Assembly: GCA_020718905.1 (NCBI GenBank)
Contig: DYRD01000012.1
Coordinates: forward strand, 1 to 47,852
From: Syntrophus aciditrophicus
GTDB lineage: Bacteria > Desulfobacterota > Syntrophia > Syntrophales > UBA8958
Length of the DNA stretch: 47,852 nucleotides
Direction of reading: 5' to 3'
Positions 17,830-28,621 of the stretch are shown in pieces (position 1 is the first letter of the stretch; the number at the start of each line of letters is the position of its first letter). Position numbers and translations under genes: made by a program. The notes below the pieces were generated by a model that had not been told where the DNA came from, ran no database searches, and saw only the letters and a list, made by a program, of their open reading frames with translations.

Positions 17830-20164
17830 TCAGTTCTCCATATTTTTATTTGGGCAAAGCGTTTCTATGACCCGCACCGCCTCGACGCCGTCCCGGGCAT
17901 AGGACGCCCCCAGGGACGCCGCATAGGCTTGGGTGACAACGGCGCCGCCAAGGATAAAGGGCGTGGTCAAACCTTCCTGGCGGGCCAGCATCATAACATT
18001 CTGCATGACGGTCATCGTCGTCGTCATCAGGGCCGACAGGCCGACTACGGCGGGCTTGTGCTTTTTCATATGTTCGATAACGGTCTTGGTCGCCACATCC
18101 TTCCCTAGGTCAATGACGTCATAGCCGTAGTTTCTCAGCATCAGGGCGACAATGTTTTTTCCGATATCGTGGATATCGCCCTGGACCGTCGCCAGGATGA
18201 CGACCCCCTTACTTGTCCCCCGGGACTTCGCAGCCCCGAGCAGGGGCTCCAGGTGGTCAAGGCCCTTCTTCATGGCCTCGGCGCTGGCAATCAACTGGGG
18301 AAGGAAATAGGTCTTCTGTTCATAAAGCTCCCCCACCCTGAGGATGGCCGGGATCATTAATTCCTCGACAATCCGGGCCGCGGGCAGGCCGGTGCCACTC
18401 TTCATAAGCCCCCCAATGAGACCGACGATATCATCGCGATTGCCGGCGAGGATCGCCTGACGAACCTGTTCGGAAGGGGTGAGGGATACTCCCCCGGCAG
18501 GTTTCTTTGCGGTTTTTTCCCCGTCCCGGAAGGATTCGATATAGATCGCCGCCCCCCCGGTCTTTACCCAAAAAGACGTCGGCCGCCTTCTTCATGGCTA
18601 TCAATTCGATATTGGCGGGATTGACGATAGCCACCGTCAGCCCCGCAACTTGGGCCATGTTCAGAAAAGTTGCATTCAGCCATTTACGCTACGGCATCCC
18701 GAAGGACACGTTGGACACCCCCAGCACCGTCCGGCAGCCGAAGGAGCGGGAACACCAGGAAACGGTTTTCAACGTCTCGACGGGGCGTCGGGATTGGCGG
18801 CAACGGTCATCACCAGTCCGTCGACGATGATATCCTCCTTGGTAAAACCATGGCGCCGCGCCGCCCGATAAACCCCGGACAACCTTGCCGCGTCCCGCCG
18901 CTGTCTCCGGAATCTCCCCGTCGAGGAGGGGAAGGAGAATGAACATGGCCCCGTATCGCGCCGCCAGGGGCAGGAGCTTCTCCATCTTTTCCCGCTCGCC
19001 GGAAATGGAATTGAGGAGGGCCCGTCCCGGGTAGAGTCGCAGGGCCGCCGGCTCGTCAATGCCGGGGACACCGACGTTAACATCGAGAAGATCGGCGCCC
19101 TGATCTTCCTGCTCCCGCGCCATTTGCCGCACCAGGGAAGTCTTGCCTTCCCGTAGTTCCTCCTGGAGGGCCTTCTTGCCCGTGGGATTGATCCGCTCGC
19201 CGATGACGAACAGGGGCTTCTCGCGAGCGAGGACGGCATGCCCGCGAGCGGAACTCACGGCGGCCAGGGATTTTCTTCGCGGCAACACGGGAGGCATCGC
19301 CGCCAGTTCCCGTTTCAGCGCGCCGATATGATCGGGCGTCGTTCCGCAGCACCCGCCCAAAAGGTTTACGCCGGCAGCGGCAAAAGGTTTGCTGAAAGCG
19401 CCGAGAGCGCGGGCATCCATATCAAAAGTCGTGGTTATCCCCACCAGACGGGGAATCCCCGCATTGGGTTTGGCCGCCAGGGGGACCGTTGCGTAGGGCT
19501 TCATCGCGGAGATCCATTCCATCATCGCCTCGGGTCCCGCCGAGCAGTTGCAGCCCACGGCATCGGCTCCGAGGCTCTGGAGGGTAATGAGGGCCGTAAC
19601 CGGGTCCGTGCCGTTCAGAGTGCGCCCCTCCGGTTCGTAGGTCATCGTGACGATGGTAAAATAATCGCCCGTCTCCTTTACTGCGAGGAGGGCCGCCCTT
19701 GCTTCCTGGATGTCCATCATGGTCTCAATGACGAAAAGATCCACGCCGCCGGCCACAAGTCCCTCTACCTGTTCCTTGAAAATCGTCACGGCTTCTTCGA
19801 AGGGAAGATCGCCAAAGGGCTCGACAAACCGGCCCGTAGGGCCGATATCTCCCGCTACGAGTACCCCGGACCCAACCGCCTGCCGGGCAAGGACGGCCAG
19901 TTTGCGGTTAGTTTCTTGAACGTCGTCGATGCCGTATTCCGACAATTTCGGGCGGTTGCCGCCAAAAGTGCAGGTATAAACCATGTCCGCCCCCACCTCC
20001 CGGTAATCCCGCTGGACCGCCTGGATAACTTCCGGATTCTCCGTGCACCACCGCTCGGGACAGACGCCGGCGGGCATTCCCCGCTTCTGCAACTCCGTCC
20101 CGGTGGCGCCGTCAAGAATGAGGATCCTCTTCTTGAGCAATGTCTTTATCCTGGTTTTGTTCAC
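17830..20164 (-). pseudogene. metH: Cobalamin-dependent methionine synthase (short form), broken by frameshifts and an amber codon
   Basis: The gene starts at GTG 20164 after AGGAGG and is about 2.33 kb, the size of short MetHs that lack a fused activation domain. Order: homocysteine-methyltransferase domain (LDGATGTELQKRG, zinc ligands in GCNCSAG and GGCCGTTP), pterin-binding domain (FVIGERINPTGKKALQ, LLDVNVGVPGIDE), and a cobalamin cap and Rossmann domain with the B12 motif GDIHDIGKN. It transfers methyl from methyltetrahydrofolate to homocysteine. Breaks: the frame changes near 18880 and back near 18790, a TAG lies in frame at 18689-18691 (VSFGMP-stop-RKWLNATF), and a G7/C7 run near 18550 shifts the frame. 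Every domain is still recognisable. It is either recently inactivated or misread. Confidence 0.85.
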
Positions 20165-20288
20165 CGTAATCCTCCTGATGAAACCGTTGATTCACCAACC
20201 GTCAAGGTCAAAGATATACCGATTCTTATAACATGCCGGGCTTAAATGACAACAAAAATCATGGCGCTTTCCATATCGGTATGCCCGT

Positions 20289-20344
20289 AACGGACCTGCC
20301 TTTCCCCACCGCGGCCATCCCTTTGAGGGAGGGGGCGGTCCGTT
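20289..20344 (-). other. Hairpin in the leader between the MetH-activation gene and metH
   Basis: AACGGACC(T)GCC at 20289-20300 pairs with GGCGGTCCGTT at 20334-20344, and the loop contains a smaller TCCC / GGGA hairpin. It lies directly after the activation-gene stop and 125 bases ahead of metH, so it could be a terminator or part of a metH leader RNA. No U tract and no recognisable SAM, SAH or cobalamin riboswitch core is visible. Confidence 0.35.
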
Positions 20345-20350
20345 TACAGC

Positions 20351-20952
20351 TCAAACTATCCCCGTAACGGCGGTCACGGATTTCTCCGGAACGAGGAGAC
20401 AGTTTTCCGTAATGGTTACATTCAATCTGTCCATTTGCAGGAGCCGATGCATAAGCTGTTGATTTTCAAGATCAAAGTCACCGTAACCAGCTGAAAAACG
20501 GCTATTTAAAAGTGTTTTCCCTTCCCGCCGCAGGGACTGGCGGAAGTAGCCCGTGATCCAGTCGAGAGCTGCATCCACAACCTCACTGGCCGTGGCATCG
20601 AGAACCACGCCCCGGGTCGCATTCCCTCCTTCGATGTCGGCCTGGATAGCCTCCATGATGGCCATTCCCGCCGTCGCCCCCATAAGGATTAGCTCGCGAG
20701 CGTCTTTGAGGAACCGGGCCAGCTTCCGGCTGGCAAAGGCGTCCCCCTCGGGCAGCCTGATCAGCAGGGTGTTTTCAATTTCGATGGGCAGGCGCAGGGC
20801 GCTCCCTTGCAATTGGACCAGGGGCAGGGCGGCCGCGATATAACCTTCAATTTCCTGCCCCTGCCCGGGACTGATCCGGGTAGCTCCCTTCCGGTAGCCG
20901 AGACGCCTGTAGATGGCAGGACGGGGATGGATTCAAAAAACAAAGGGGCCAT
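20351..20952 (-). CDS. Stand-alone MetH activation-domain-like protein, with one frameshift
   Basis: This protein of about 200 residues starts at ATG 20952 (MAPLFFESIP) after AAGGA. A one-base slip near 20920 shifts it into the frame PAIYRRLGYRKG. The C-terminal half resembles the SAM-binding reactivation domain of MetH: FSAGYGDFDLENQQLMHRLLQ, then NVTITENCLLVPEKSVTAVTGIV, matching the family's R-x-S-x-GY and P-x-KS-TA motifs (the usual Arg-Ser is RFSAGY). Such separate proteins, next to a short metH, are thought to supply the reductive SAM-dependent rescue of cob(II)alamin. Adjacency to metH supports that reading. The frameshift would truncate it as sequenced. Confidence 0.75.
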
Positions 20953-20989
20953 GAATATGTCCTTACGGCACTGATGGTAATGGTTCTGC

Positions 20990-23940
20990 CTATTGCCGGT
21001 CCAGTTACTTTCTGACGGCAAGACCGATCTTCTCCAGAACATAGGGTTTGCGGACAAAGGCGCCAGCGCCGATTTCCTGGGCCCTACGGACGCGGTCCGT
21101 CTCCGAAAAGCCGCTGACAATGACCGCCCGCTGGCGGGGGTTGCTTTTAATGATGTGCTGGCAGGTCGGCCTTTTTGCCGTCCAAGTAACCGATCGCCCC
21201 TTCCCCGCTGGCAACAGCCTCTACCTCTGCCCACCTCACTGCGGACATCGACATATCCGTTATGATCCTTCACCGTCCCCCAGACTACGGCCCGGCCCAA
21301 CCCCGTGCCGCTCCTTCCCATGATCTTCCTCCTATAGAATGGTTCGGATATCTTTCCCATGTCCTTGGCAGGTATCCCCTTGCCCGTATCGGAGACGGTC
21401 AAAACGGCATAATCCCCTTCCTGCATATCGTCATACCCCTGGATGGGGACATCCAAATAACGATTCTCCGTCTTAATCGTTATTTCCCCGCGGCCCGATA
21501 TGGCCTCGGCAGCGTTAGCGACAAGATTAGCGAGGGTTTTGCTCAAATGGATGGGCGATCCCTTGATATTCAACAATCCTTCCGTAAGCTCAATATGGAC
21601 CTTCACTTCTCCGTATTCTGACCTCAACAATTCAAATTCGGGCGCCTTGAGATAATCGGAAACAATCCTGTTCAGATCGACAATTTCCGCAACGGCCACT
21701 CCTCTTCTGGCCAGGGTCAGCAGATCCTGGATGATTGCCGCGCCCCGCAAACCGGCCTGCAGGATATTAGCGGCATATCTCTTTAAGGGGCTGTCTTGGG
21801 GGAGCTTTTCCCCCAGCAGTTCCGAGTATCCAACCAATACCCCCAAAATATTGTTCAGATCATGGGCTACGCCCCCGGCCAGTCTTCCGAGGCCTTCCAT
21901 CTTCTCCGCACGATTTAACCGCTCCGCCAACCTTTTACGCTCCGTATTATCGCGGATACACTCTATGGCGGCAATAATTTTCCCTTTGGAGTCGTGAAGA
22001 ACGGACGCCCTGGCATACAAATGCATGTCACCGGGGGGCAGGTTGGGAGCGAAGGCTTCACCAAGAATAATGTCTCCCACTCTTCGAGTGGCCGTGTATT
22101 GCCTTTCCATCACCTTATCGGGATGCAGGGCATAATCAATGAGGATAGGCCTTCTGATTCCATAGAAGGGGATGGCATACTCGTAATCGCCCTTTCCGAG
22201 CATATCTTCCTTTCTGACGCCGGTCATTGTTTCCATAGCCCGGTTCCAGGTAATCGCCTTCCCTTCCTGGTCGATAACCAGGGTGGCATCGGGAAGAAAC
22301 TCAATGATGTCTTCCAATCTCCTGCGGGATTCGGACAGTTCCTCCTCCGCCTGTTTGCGGGCGGTAATATTACGGATAAAACCGCCCACGCCAACCCTGT
22401 TCTTCCCAAGTTCGACGGGGAATTTGAGCGTTTCATAGACATGGCCTCCGACAATCTCTTCCGCAATAACAACAGACAAACCAGACAGGGCTGCCAGGTC
22501 CGTACGACGGCAATTTTCTGCGGCTATTTGCGGCATCAGCTCAAAGTCGCTTTTACCGATTATCTCTCCTTCGGGTTTGCCGAAGAATACCGCCATTGTT
22601 TTACTTACCACAATGTTGCGTAATAGGTCATCCTTCAGGAACACCATGTCCGAGGTGGCATTTATGAAGGTACGATAAAGCTCCTCACTTTCCCTCAGAT
22701 CCTGCTCCGTCCGCCGGTACTCGGTAATATCCCGGATGACTCCGAACACTACTTTCCGGTGGCGATCATACTCGGCTACAGAATGGATGTCGACAATCTC
22801 GCCCGTGTCGGGTCGCCGTATCTTGAATTCTAAATTATACGGGTGATTTTCATTGATCAATCCCCAGAGCGCTTGGTCGAGCATATCCCGGTACTCCGGG
22901 AGCGGTATCTTTTGTACTTCCGGTATGGTCCATTCCGCATCGAGAAACCCGTATATCCTCCGCGCCCCAGCAGACGCAAATACCCGGTTAGCTTCCAGAT
23001 CGAACGCCCAATTACCGGAACGGGAAATGATCTCGGCCCTGGACAGGCGGTTCCTGCTGAGGCCGAGTTCTTCTTCCACCGCCTTGCGGGCCGTTATTTC
23101 GGTGATCATCCCGCATATGCCCCTGATCACCCCGTCATCGCTGCGCAGGGGGAATTTAATGGAGATAAAGGATCGCACCCCCTGCTCGTCGGCAAGGGTT
23201 TCCTCTTTTTCCTGCACCACTCCCGATTCCATGACCTCCAAATCATTGCGGCGGAATGCTTTGCCTGTTGGCCCGGGAAACAATTCTTCATCCGTCCTGC
23301 CGATAGTATCCCAGCGCGTCAATCCCGCTACTTCTTCCCACTTGCTATTGACCAGCTCATAACGCCCCTCACGATCTTTGACGCAGACGAGGGCGCCCGC
23401 ATTTTCGATCAGGTCGGATAGAAAACGGCGGCTTTTAAGCGATTCCTCCTCGACCTGCTTGCGCTCCGTGATGTCCTCAACGAAACCCTCTATCGTCAAC
23501 AGACGGCCATCTCCATCCCGTACCGGCCAGATGTGCAGATTCCCCGTGAAAGTGCTGCCGTCCTTGCGGCGATAAATATTCTCAACGCTTCTCAAATTTG
23601 GATTTTCCACAATGAGGCGCACAATTTCCAATCGGCGCTGCGGATCTACATACATGTCGGCGGCGATGTCTTTTACGGAGGAAATGACATCTTCAGGGGA
23701 TTCGTAGCCGAACATGCGGGCGAATTCGGGATTGGCGGTGATCACTTTTCCTTCCGGTGAAGACTGGAAGATCCCGATAGTCGCCATCTCAAAGAGCCGC
23801 CGGTACTTCGCTTCTCCATCATTGGGCAAGGAGTCGCCAGGGTCCGGCCCTGCTTTCAATCGCTCCAGCTTCGCAAGCCTCTGTTTCAGGGCGGCCAACT
23901 CCTGAAACAATTCCTTCACCGTCTGGGATTGGTTATCCAT
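20990..23940 (-). CDS. Hybrid sensor histidine kinase with five PAS domains; receiver damaged
   Basis: The product has a coiled-coil start (residues 1-40) and five PAS domains at about 45-160, 170-285, 300-410, 420-530 and 540-670, several ending in DITERK/NITARK-type PAC motifs. A HisKA domain follows with phospho-accepting His693 (GVAHDLNN), then an HATPase with N-box near 805-812, DTGKGIP at 851 and GRSGTGLG. No transmembrane helix is evident, so it is probably cytoplasmic. After SEVGRG (about 21240) the frame jumps into a receiver fragment (EAVASGEGAIGYLDGKKADL, then QHIIKSNPRQRAVIVSG, FVRKPYVLEKI). The first join lost the HATPase end and receiver start. The second removed the phospho-accepting Asp. 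A TAA at 21005 precedes the likely family end at 20990. The signal is unknown. Confidence 0.85.
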
Positions 23941-24012
23941 CAGGGTACCCTTCTGTGTTATTAAGCGAGATGATTTGCTGGTTATGCCATCATCATGGGT
24001 ATCAGGCTTTTT

Positions 24013-25073
24013 TTAAATATGTTTAAGCCGTTTGGCAACCTCGTTGCCCATCGCCGCCGTCCCGACGCAGGTTGTCCCTTCCCGGTGGATGTTCTTCGTT
24101 CTAAAACCGGCGCCAAGAACCTCTTTTACGGCCGCTTCTATACGGCGGGCTTCTTTTTCCATGGCGCAGGAATAGCGGAGCATCATGGCTACGGAAAGGA
24201 TTGTCGCCAGGGGGTTGGCAACGTCTTGTCCCGCGATGTCGGGGGCGGACCCGTGGATCGGTTCATACATGCCGCCCTTAGCTCCCAGGCTCGCCGAGGG
24301 CAGCATCCCTATGGAGCCGGTGATCATGGGCCGAAAAGGTTGGTAGTCACGATAACATCGAACTGGGCGGGATTAGCGATCAATTGCATGGCGCAGTTGT
24401 CAACGTACATATGGCAGAGGTCCACCTCGGGAAAGTCCCGGCTGACTTCCGTCATCACGTCCCGCCAGAGCTGGGTGCTCTCCAGGACATTTGCTTTATC
24501 CACGGAGACGACGCGCTTCCGGCGCTTCCTTGCCGTTTCAAAAGCCACCACGGCAATCCGGCGTATTTCCTCCTCCGTATAGACAAGGGTATTGACGCCT
24601 ATTCTTTGCCCATTTTCGACCCGGACCCCCCGGGGTTTCCCAAAGTAGAGGTCCCCCGTCAGTTCCCTGATGATCATGATGTCGATCCCCCGGACCACCT
24701 CCGGCTTCAATGGCGAGGCGGCCACAAGTTCATCAAAGACCCGCACCGGCCGCAGATTAGCAAAAAGTCCAAGCTTCTCGCGCAGGCCCAATAGGGCCCG
24801 TTCGGGGCGGACGCTATAGTCGAGGCCCTCCCATTTGGGTCCGCCCACGGCGCCAAGCAAAACCGCATCGCTGCCAAGGGCCAGCTCCAGGCTTGCGGCG
24901 GGGAAAGGAGTCCCCAGGGCGTCGTATGCCGCCCCACCAATGAGGCGGTGGGTCAGTTTGAAGCTTGCTCCTGAAGATTCGGAAATCACGCTAAGAATCT
25001 TCAGCGCCTCCCCCATAATCTCGACCCCGATGCCATCACCGGGAAACACCGCGATATTAAATTCTTTTTCCAT
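24013..25073 (-). CDS. leuB: 3-isopropylmalate dehydrogenase, with a short deletion at the metal site
   Basis: LeuB oxidatively decarboxylates 3-isopropylmalate with NAD+ and Mg2+ in leucine synthesis. The N-terminal 249 residues (from ATG 25073) carry [25 protein letters not shown], and the Arg-rich [13 protein letters not shown] loop, up to VTTNLFG. The C-terminal 104 residues continue in another frame ([35 protein letters not shown]). The expected DILSDEAA linking them is absent: about 22 bases are missing, leaving GGCCCATG at 24324-24331. That loop carries Asp residues that bind the metal, so the product would be inactive if the sequence is right. It is separated from leuD by 120 bases. 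Confidence 0.85.
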
Positions 25074-25118
25074 CTAAAAGTTAAACCTCATGTCTTTGCA
25101 TTCATTAATATAGGTATT

Positions 25119-25160
25119 CCCTCCCCTGCAAGGAGAGGGTCAGGGTGGGGATGGGGTTTG
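25119..25160. repeat. GC-rich REP-like repeat between leuB and leuD
   Basis: The segment CTCCCCTGCAAGGAGAGGG followed by TCAGGGTGGGGATGGGG resembles, when the other copy is read on the minus strand, positions 34313-34344 (CCCCTGCGAGGGTTGGGTTGGGGATGGG). Both lie in intergenic gaps and both contain a small C-run / G-run hairpin. They appear to be two members of one short dispersed family. Confidence 0.5.
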
Positions 25161-25196
25161 CTTAGCTCTTTTCAGCGCCTTTCGTAAAAGGGGGCA

Positions 25197-25700
25197 TTAA
25201 CTATTTCCCGTCCTCTTCTTCATCAAGTAGGGCAACAATCCTCCCGCCGCGACCAATTCCTGCATAAACGGAGGAATCGGTTCGATTTTGATCGGTCCGG
25301 TCTCTTTTCCCGCGATGGTGATTAAGCCGGCATCACCATCCACCTCGATTTCGTCGCCCTCGCTTATCAAACCAAAGATAGCCGGGGATTCAAAGATGGG
25401 CAGCCCCATATTGAAGGCGCTCCGGTAAAAGATCCGGGCAAAGCCGCCGGCCACAACGGCGGCAACGCCCACCGCTTTAAGGGCTATCGGGGCGTGCTCC
25501 CGAGAGGACCCGCATCCGAAGTTCTCTCCCGCCACGATGATGTCTCCCGGACGCATCTTCTTCACAAAATCCGGGTCGGCATCTTCCATGCAATGAGACG
25601 CCAGAAAGGCCGGATCGGAACTGTTGATGTAGCGGGCCGGAATGATCAAATCCGTATTGACATGGTCTCCGAATTTCCAGACTTTTCCTTTTAATTTCAT
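25197..25700 (-). CDS. leuD: 3-isopropylmalate dehydratase small subunit
   Basis: This 167-residue protein is the swivel-domain partner of LeuC. It starts at ATG 25700 ([12 protein letters not shown]) and carries the family phrases [29 protein letters not shown] and [15 protein letters not shown]. Its ATG overlaps the predicted leuC TGA by the ATGA arrangement, so translation is coupled. Because leuC is frameshifted upstream, the two read as one open frame in this sequence. Length and motifs are intact. With LeuC it isomerises 2- to 3-isopropylmalate. Confidence 0.93.
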   Translation of the reverse strand: MKLKGKVWKFGDHVNTDLIIPARYINSSDPAFLASHCMEDADPDFVKKMRPGDIIVAGENFGCGSSREHAPIALKAVGVAAVVAGGFARIFYRSAFNMGLPIFESPAIFGLISEGDEIEVDGDAGLITIAGKETGPIKIEPIPPFMQELVAAGGLLPYLMKKRTGNS

Positions 25701-26792
25701 ATCTTGTGCACTCCCTTGAGTTCTTCCGGGCCGGCGATCCGCCCCAGGACGGCGGTCGCCGCCGCCACGGCCCGCTCGCCGTCGGCCAGGATTCCCATGT
25801 GCCCTCCCAGGCAGGGCCCGCACGTAGGGCGCGACTTGCTTGCCTTTCAAAAGCCGGGCGGCCAGACGCAGATCCTCGATCCGGCCGTTGGTGCACGAGC
25901 CGATGAAAACCTGATCAACCTTGATGGAACCAACCTTGCTGAGTCCCCGAACGTTCGACGGCAGAGGGGGGAAGGCTACCTGGGGCTCGATCTTGCTGAC
26001 ATCAACCTCCAGGACGGAGGCATAATTCGCATCGGGATCGGATTCATGGCAGGTATATTCCCGTTCCGCCCGGTATTGTACGTATTCCCTCGTTGCATTG
26101 TCGGGGACGAAAATGCCGTTCTTGGCCCCCGCCTCGATGACCATATTGGCCATGGTGAAACGGTCCGCCATCGTCAGCTCTCCGAGGGTCTCGCCGGTAA
26201 ATTCCATCGCTTTGTAATTGGCCCCATCCACGCCGATCTGCCCGATCACGTAGAGGATGAGGTCCTTTCCCGACAGCCACTTGTTGAGCTTGCCGTGGAA
26301 GACGATCTTCATGGTCTCGGGAACTTTGAACCATAGTTCCCCCGTCAGCATGGCCGCCGCGAAATCCGAGCTGCCCACGCCGGTGGCAAAGGCCCCCAAC
26401 GCCCCATAGGTGCAGGTATGGCTGTCGGCGCCGATGATCAGGTCTCCGGGCAGGGCGATGCCCTGCTCGGGAAGGAGAACATGGCAGACCCCGGCATCGC
26501 CCCCCTCGTAATAATGACTGATTTTATGCTCCTTGGCGAAATCCCGCATGATCTTGACCTGCTGGGCCGACTGGATATCCTTGTTCGGTGTGAAGTGGTC
26601 GGCAACAAGGACAACCTTATTGCGGTCGAAGACCTTGCGGCCCCCGGCTTTCTTGAATTCCCCGATGGCGATGGGGGCCGTCACGTCATGCCCCATGGCA
26701 ATATCCACCTGGGCGCTGATCAACATCCCCGGATGTACCTCTTTTAGGCCCCCATGTTCGGCCAGGATCTTCTCGGTAATGGTCATCCCCAT
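25697..26792 (-). CDS. leuC: 3-isopropylmalate dehydratase large subunit, with an internal deletion
   Basis: The protein starts at ATG 26792 after AGGAG ([15 protein letters not shown]) and carries [36 protein letters not shown] and the first Fe-S ligand region [10 protein letters not shown]. After [14 protein letters not shown] the frame changes. The correct frame resumes at [33 protein letters not shown] and ends with TGA at 25697-25699. Family proteins have about 30-40 residues between these two points, so a deletion has joined a CCCTACGTGCGG-like sequence. The two downstream Fe-S cysteines (TCGPC) survive but in another frame. As sequenced this gives a false LeuC-LeuD fusion with a scrambled bridge. 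Confidence 0.85.
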
Positions 26793-27073
26793 TTGGCGAT
26801 TCTCCTTCTGATTTGACTACGCATAGCTAACATATGGATTTAAAAAAGATTAATCTAATTACACATCTCTCCCATCCTCTTGTTTTATTTTTACAATATT
26901 CTTCTTATCGATTCAATGAATAAATCGGATAATCCCGGTTATTACTTGCCAGGACAGGATTACATACACCGGATCAGGAACTTGCGGAGGTCATATTTTT
27001 TTCTTGATATGACCCCGTGAGGCTGCTATAGGGCGCAAGCTCGGCAGGCAGCCGGCAATCAGAGGATAGGTAT

Positions 27074-28105
27074 ATGGAAATGGGAATTATCGGCCTTCCC
27101 CAAAGCGGGAAGAGCTCTCTTTTTGAAATCATGACCAAGATCAGGAGCCGGGACGTCCATGGGGAAACCTGCGTCCGCGGCCAGGCGTCCGTCCCCGATA
27201 GACGCTTTGACCGCCTGGTGGCCATATTCCACCCCGCAAAGGTTTCTCCCGCGAAGGCACCCTTCGTGGATGTCCATGCCGAAGGAGAAAAGGCCTGGGA
27301 AACGGTTCGCCAGAGCCTCTCCGGGGCGGACGGTCTCCTGCATATCGTGGATGGTTTCTCCGCCGCCGACCTGCCGGAGATGGTGGAGCGGTGGCGCCGC
27401 CTTGAGGATGAGCTGATCCTGTCCGATCTCATGGTGGTGGAACACCGCCGGGAGCGTCTCCAGAGGGTGCCCCAAAAGGCCTTGAAACCAGCGGAGCTTC
27501 TCCAAGTGGAATTGATGCCCCGCCTCCAGACCCAGCTTGAACAGGGCCAGCCCCTGCGCGACCTTTCCCTGGCTTCCGAAGAGCGCCATATCCTGAGGAG
27601 CTTCTCTTTCTCGTCCCTGCGACCGGAGCTGGTGGTCCTCAACGTAACGGAAGAACGTCTCGGAACAGCGGCGGCATTTCAGAAGGAGGCCGGCCTGACG
27701 GATCATGTCATCGCCATCTGCGGGGAACTGGAAGGGGAAATGGCGGGGCTCTCCCCGGAAGAGCAGCAGGAATTCCTCGTTGCCCTCAATATGACCGAAC
27801 CCGCCTTCGTGCGCATCATCCAGGCCGCTTTCCGCCTGTTGGGAAGGATCACCTATTTTACCGTGGGGGAAGATGAGGTCAAGGCATGGGTCATTCCCGC
27901 CGGGGCCAAGGCGCCCCTGGCCGCCGCCGCCATTCATAAGGATTTTGAAAGGGGGTTCATCAAGGCCGAGGTAATCGGCTACGAAGAATTCATCCCTTGC
28001 GGAGGAACCATGGCCGCCGCCAAGGCTGCCGGGAAACTGCGCCTGGAAGGAAAGGATTACGTCGTTCAGGACGGCGATATAATTTCCTTCCGCTTCAACG
28101 TATAG
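27074..28105 (+). CDS. YchF/Obg-like GTPase-family protein with C-terminal TGS/DUF933 domain
   Basis: This 343-residue protein starts at ATG 27074 after GAGG. The P-loop is GLPQSGKSSLF (residues 6-16), with the Gln typical of the YchF branch. A helical insertion follows (LEDELILSDLMVVEHRRERL). The C-terminal DUF933/TGS part ends CGGTMAAAKAAGKLRLEGKDYVVQDGDIISFRFNV, as in YchF. Canonical YchF has NxxE in place of NKxD; LNVTEE here fits. It is shorter and more divergent than typical 363-residue YchF, so a YchF-like paralogue is safest. Family members bind ATP or GTP and associate with ribosomes. It is followed 11 bases later by an unknown gene, probably cotranscribed. Confidence 0.85.
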   Translation: MEMGIIGLPQSGKSSLFEIMTKIRSRDVHGETCVRGQASVPDRRFDRLVAIFHPAKVSPAKAPFVDVHAEGEKAWETVRQSLSGADGLLHIVDGFSAADLPEMVERWRRLEDELILSDLMVVEHRRERLQRVPQKALKPAELLQVELMPRLQTQLEQGQPLRDLSLASEERHILRSFSFSSLRPELVVLNVTEERLGTAAAFQKEAGLTDHVIAICGELEGEMAGLSPEEQQEFLVALNMTEPAFVRIIQAAFRLLGRITYFTVGEDEVKAWVIPAGAKAPLAAAAIHKDFERGFIKAEVIGYEEFIPCGGTMAAAKAAGKLRLEGKDYVVQDGDIISFRFNV

Positions 28106-28116
28106 GAGGCAGACCG

Positions 28117-28590
28117 ATGACGCTGGAAAACAAGCTCATTCCCATCCTGCGGGAAGGGATTCATCTCATCAAGATGGTCCTCTTCAAAACCGTAATAAAC
28201 GGCTTAGCAGCACGCTGTCCTCACCCGGAACGGACCTTTGTCAATCAACTGACCGGGGCCGTGATCAATGAGCTGTTCTGTACTCCGAATCATGAGGAGC
28301 CTTTTCTGTCCTTTGCCGTCACCAACCGGTCCCGCATTGAAGAGGAAATGAAGAGGATTGCCGATGACTTCCCCGAGCTGAAAATTCCTCTGACCGACGC
28401 CCTGCGTGTCCAGTTTCTCTGCGACAGCCAGGAAGGAGTGGACAATCCCACGATGCTCACCCAAGCCAGGGAACTCGGCATTCTGATCATGGACCGGGAC
28501 ACCCCCCTGCCCGACAACTTCATGACCCTGGCCCGCTCTCTGGGCGAAGGATCGGCGGTAACCCATCAAGCCCACATCGGATCGGCCTGA
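28117..28590 (+). CDS. Conserved-looking protein of unknown function
   Basis: This 157-residue protein starts at ATG 28117 with GGAGG eight bases upstream and 11 bases after the YchF-like gene, so it is very likely in the same operon. It has no signal peptide or membrane helix. It appears mixed alpha/beta, with a cysteine-poor acidic middle (RIEEEMKRIADDFPELKIPLTDALRVQFL) and an HPERTFVNQLTGAVINELF segment. I do not recognise a family. Normal codon use and a good ribosome site support it as a real gene. Confidence 0.7.
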   Translation: MTLENKLIPILREGIHLIKMVLFKTVINGLAARCPHPERTFVNQLTGAVINELFCTPNHEEPFLSFAVTNRSRIEEEMKRIADDFPELKIPLTDALRVQFLCDSQEGVDNPTMLTQARELGILIMDRDTPLPDNFMTLARSLGEGSAVTHQAHIGSA

Positions 28591-28621
28591 GAGACCTCAC
28601 CCGCTAAAATGGAACGTTGAG

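Noticed and set aside
20165-20350. SAM, SAH or B12 riboswitch in front of metH
   Set aside because: A hairpin exists at 20289-20344 but no conserved riboswitch core is visible.
25197-26792. Natural LeuC-LeuD fusion protein
   Set aside because: The bridge is a scrambled frame; the true LeuC C-terminus and an ATGA overlap with leuD are both readable, so the fusion is a product of the deletion.
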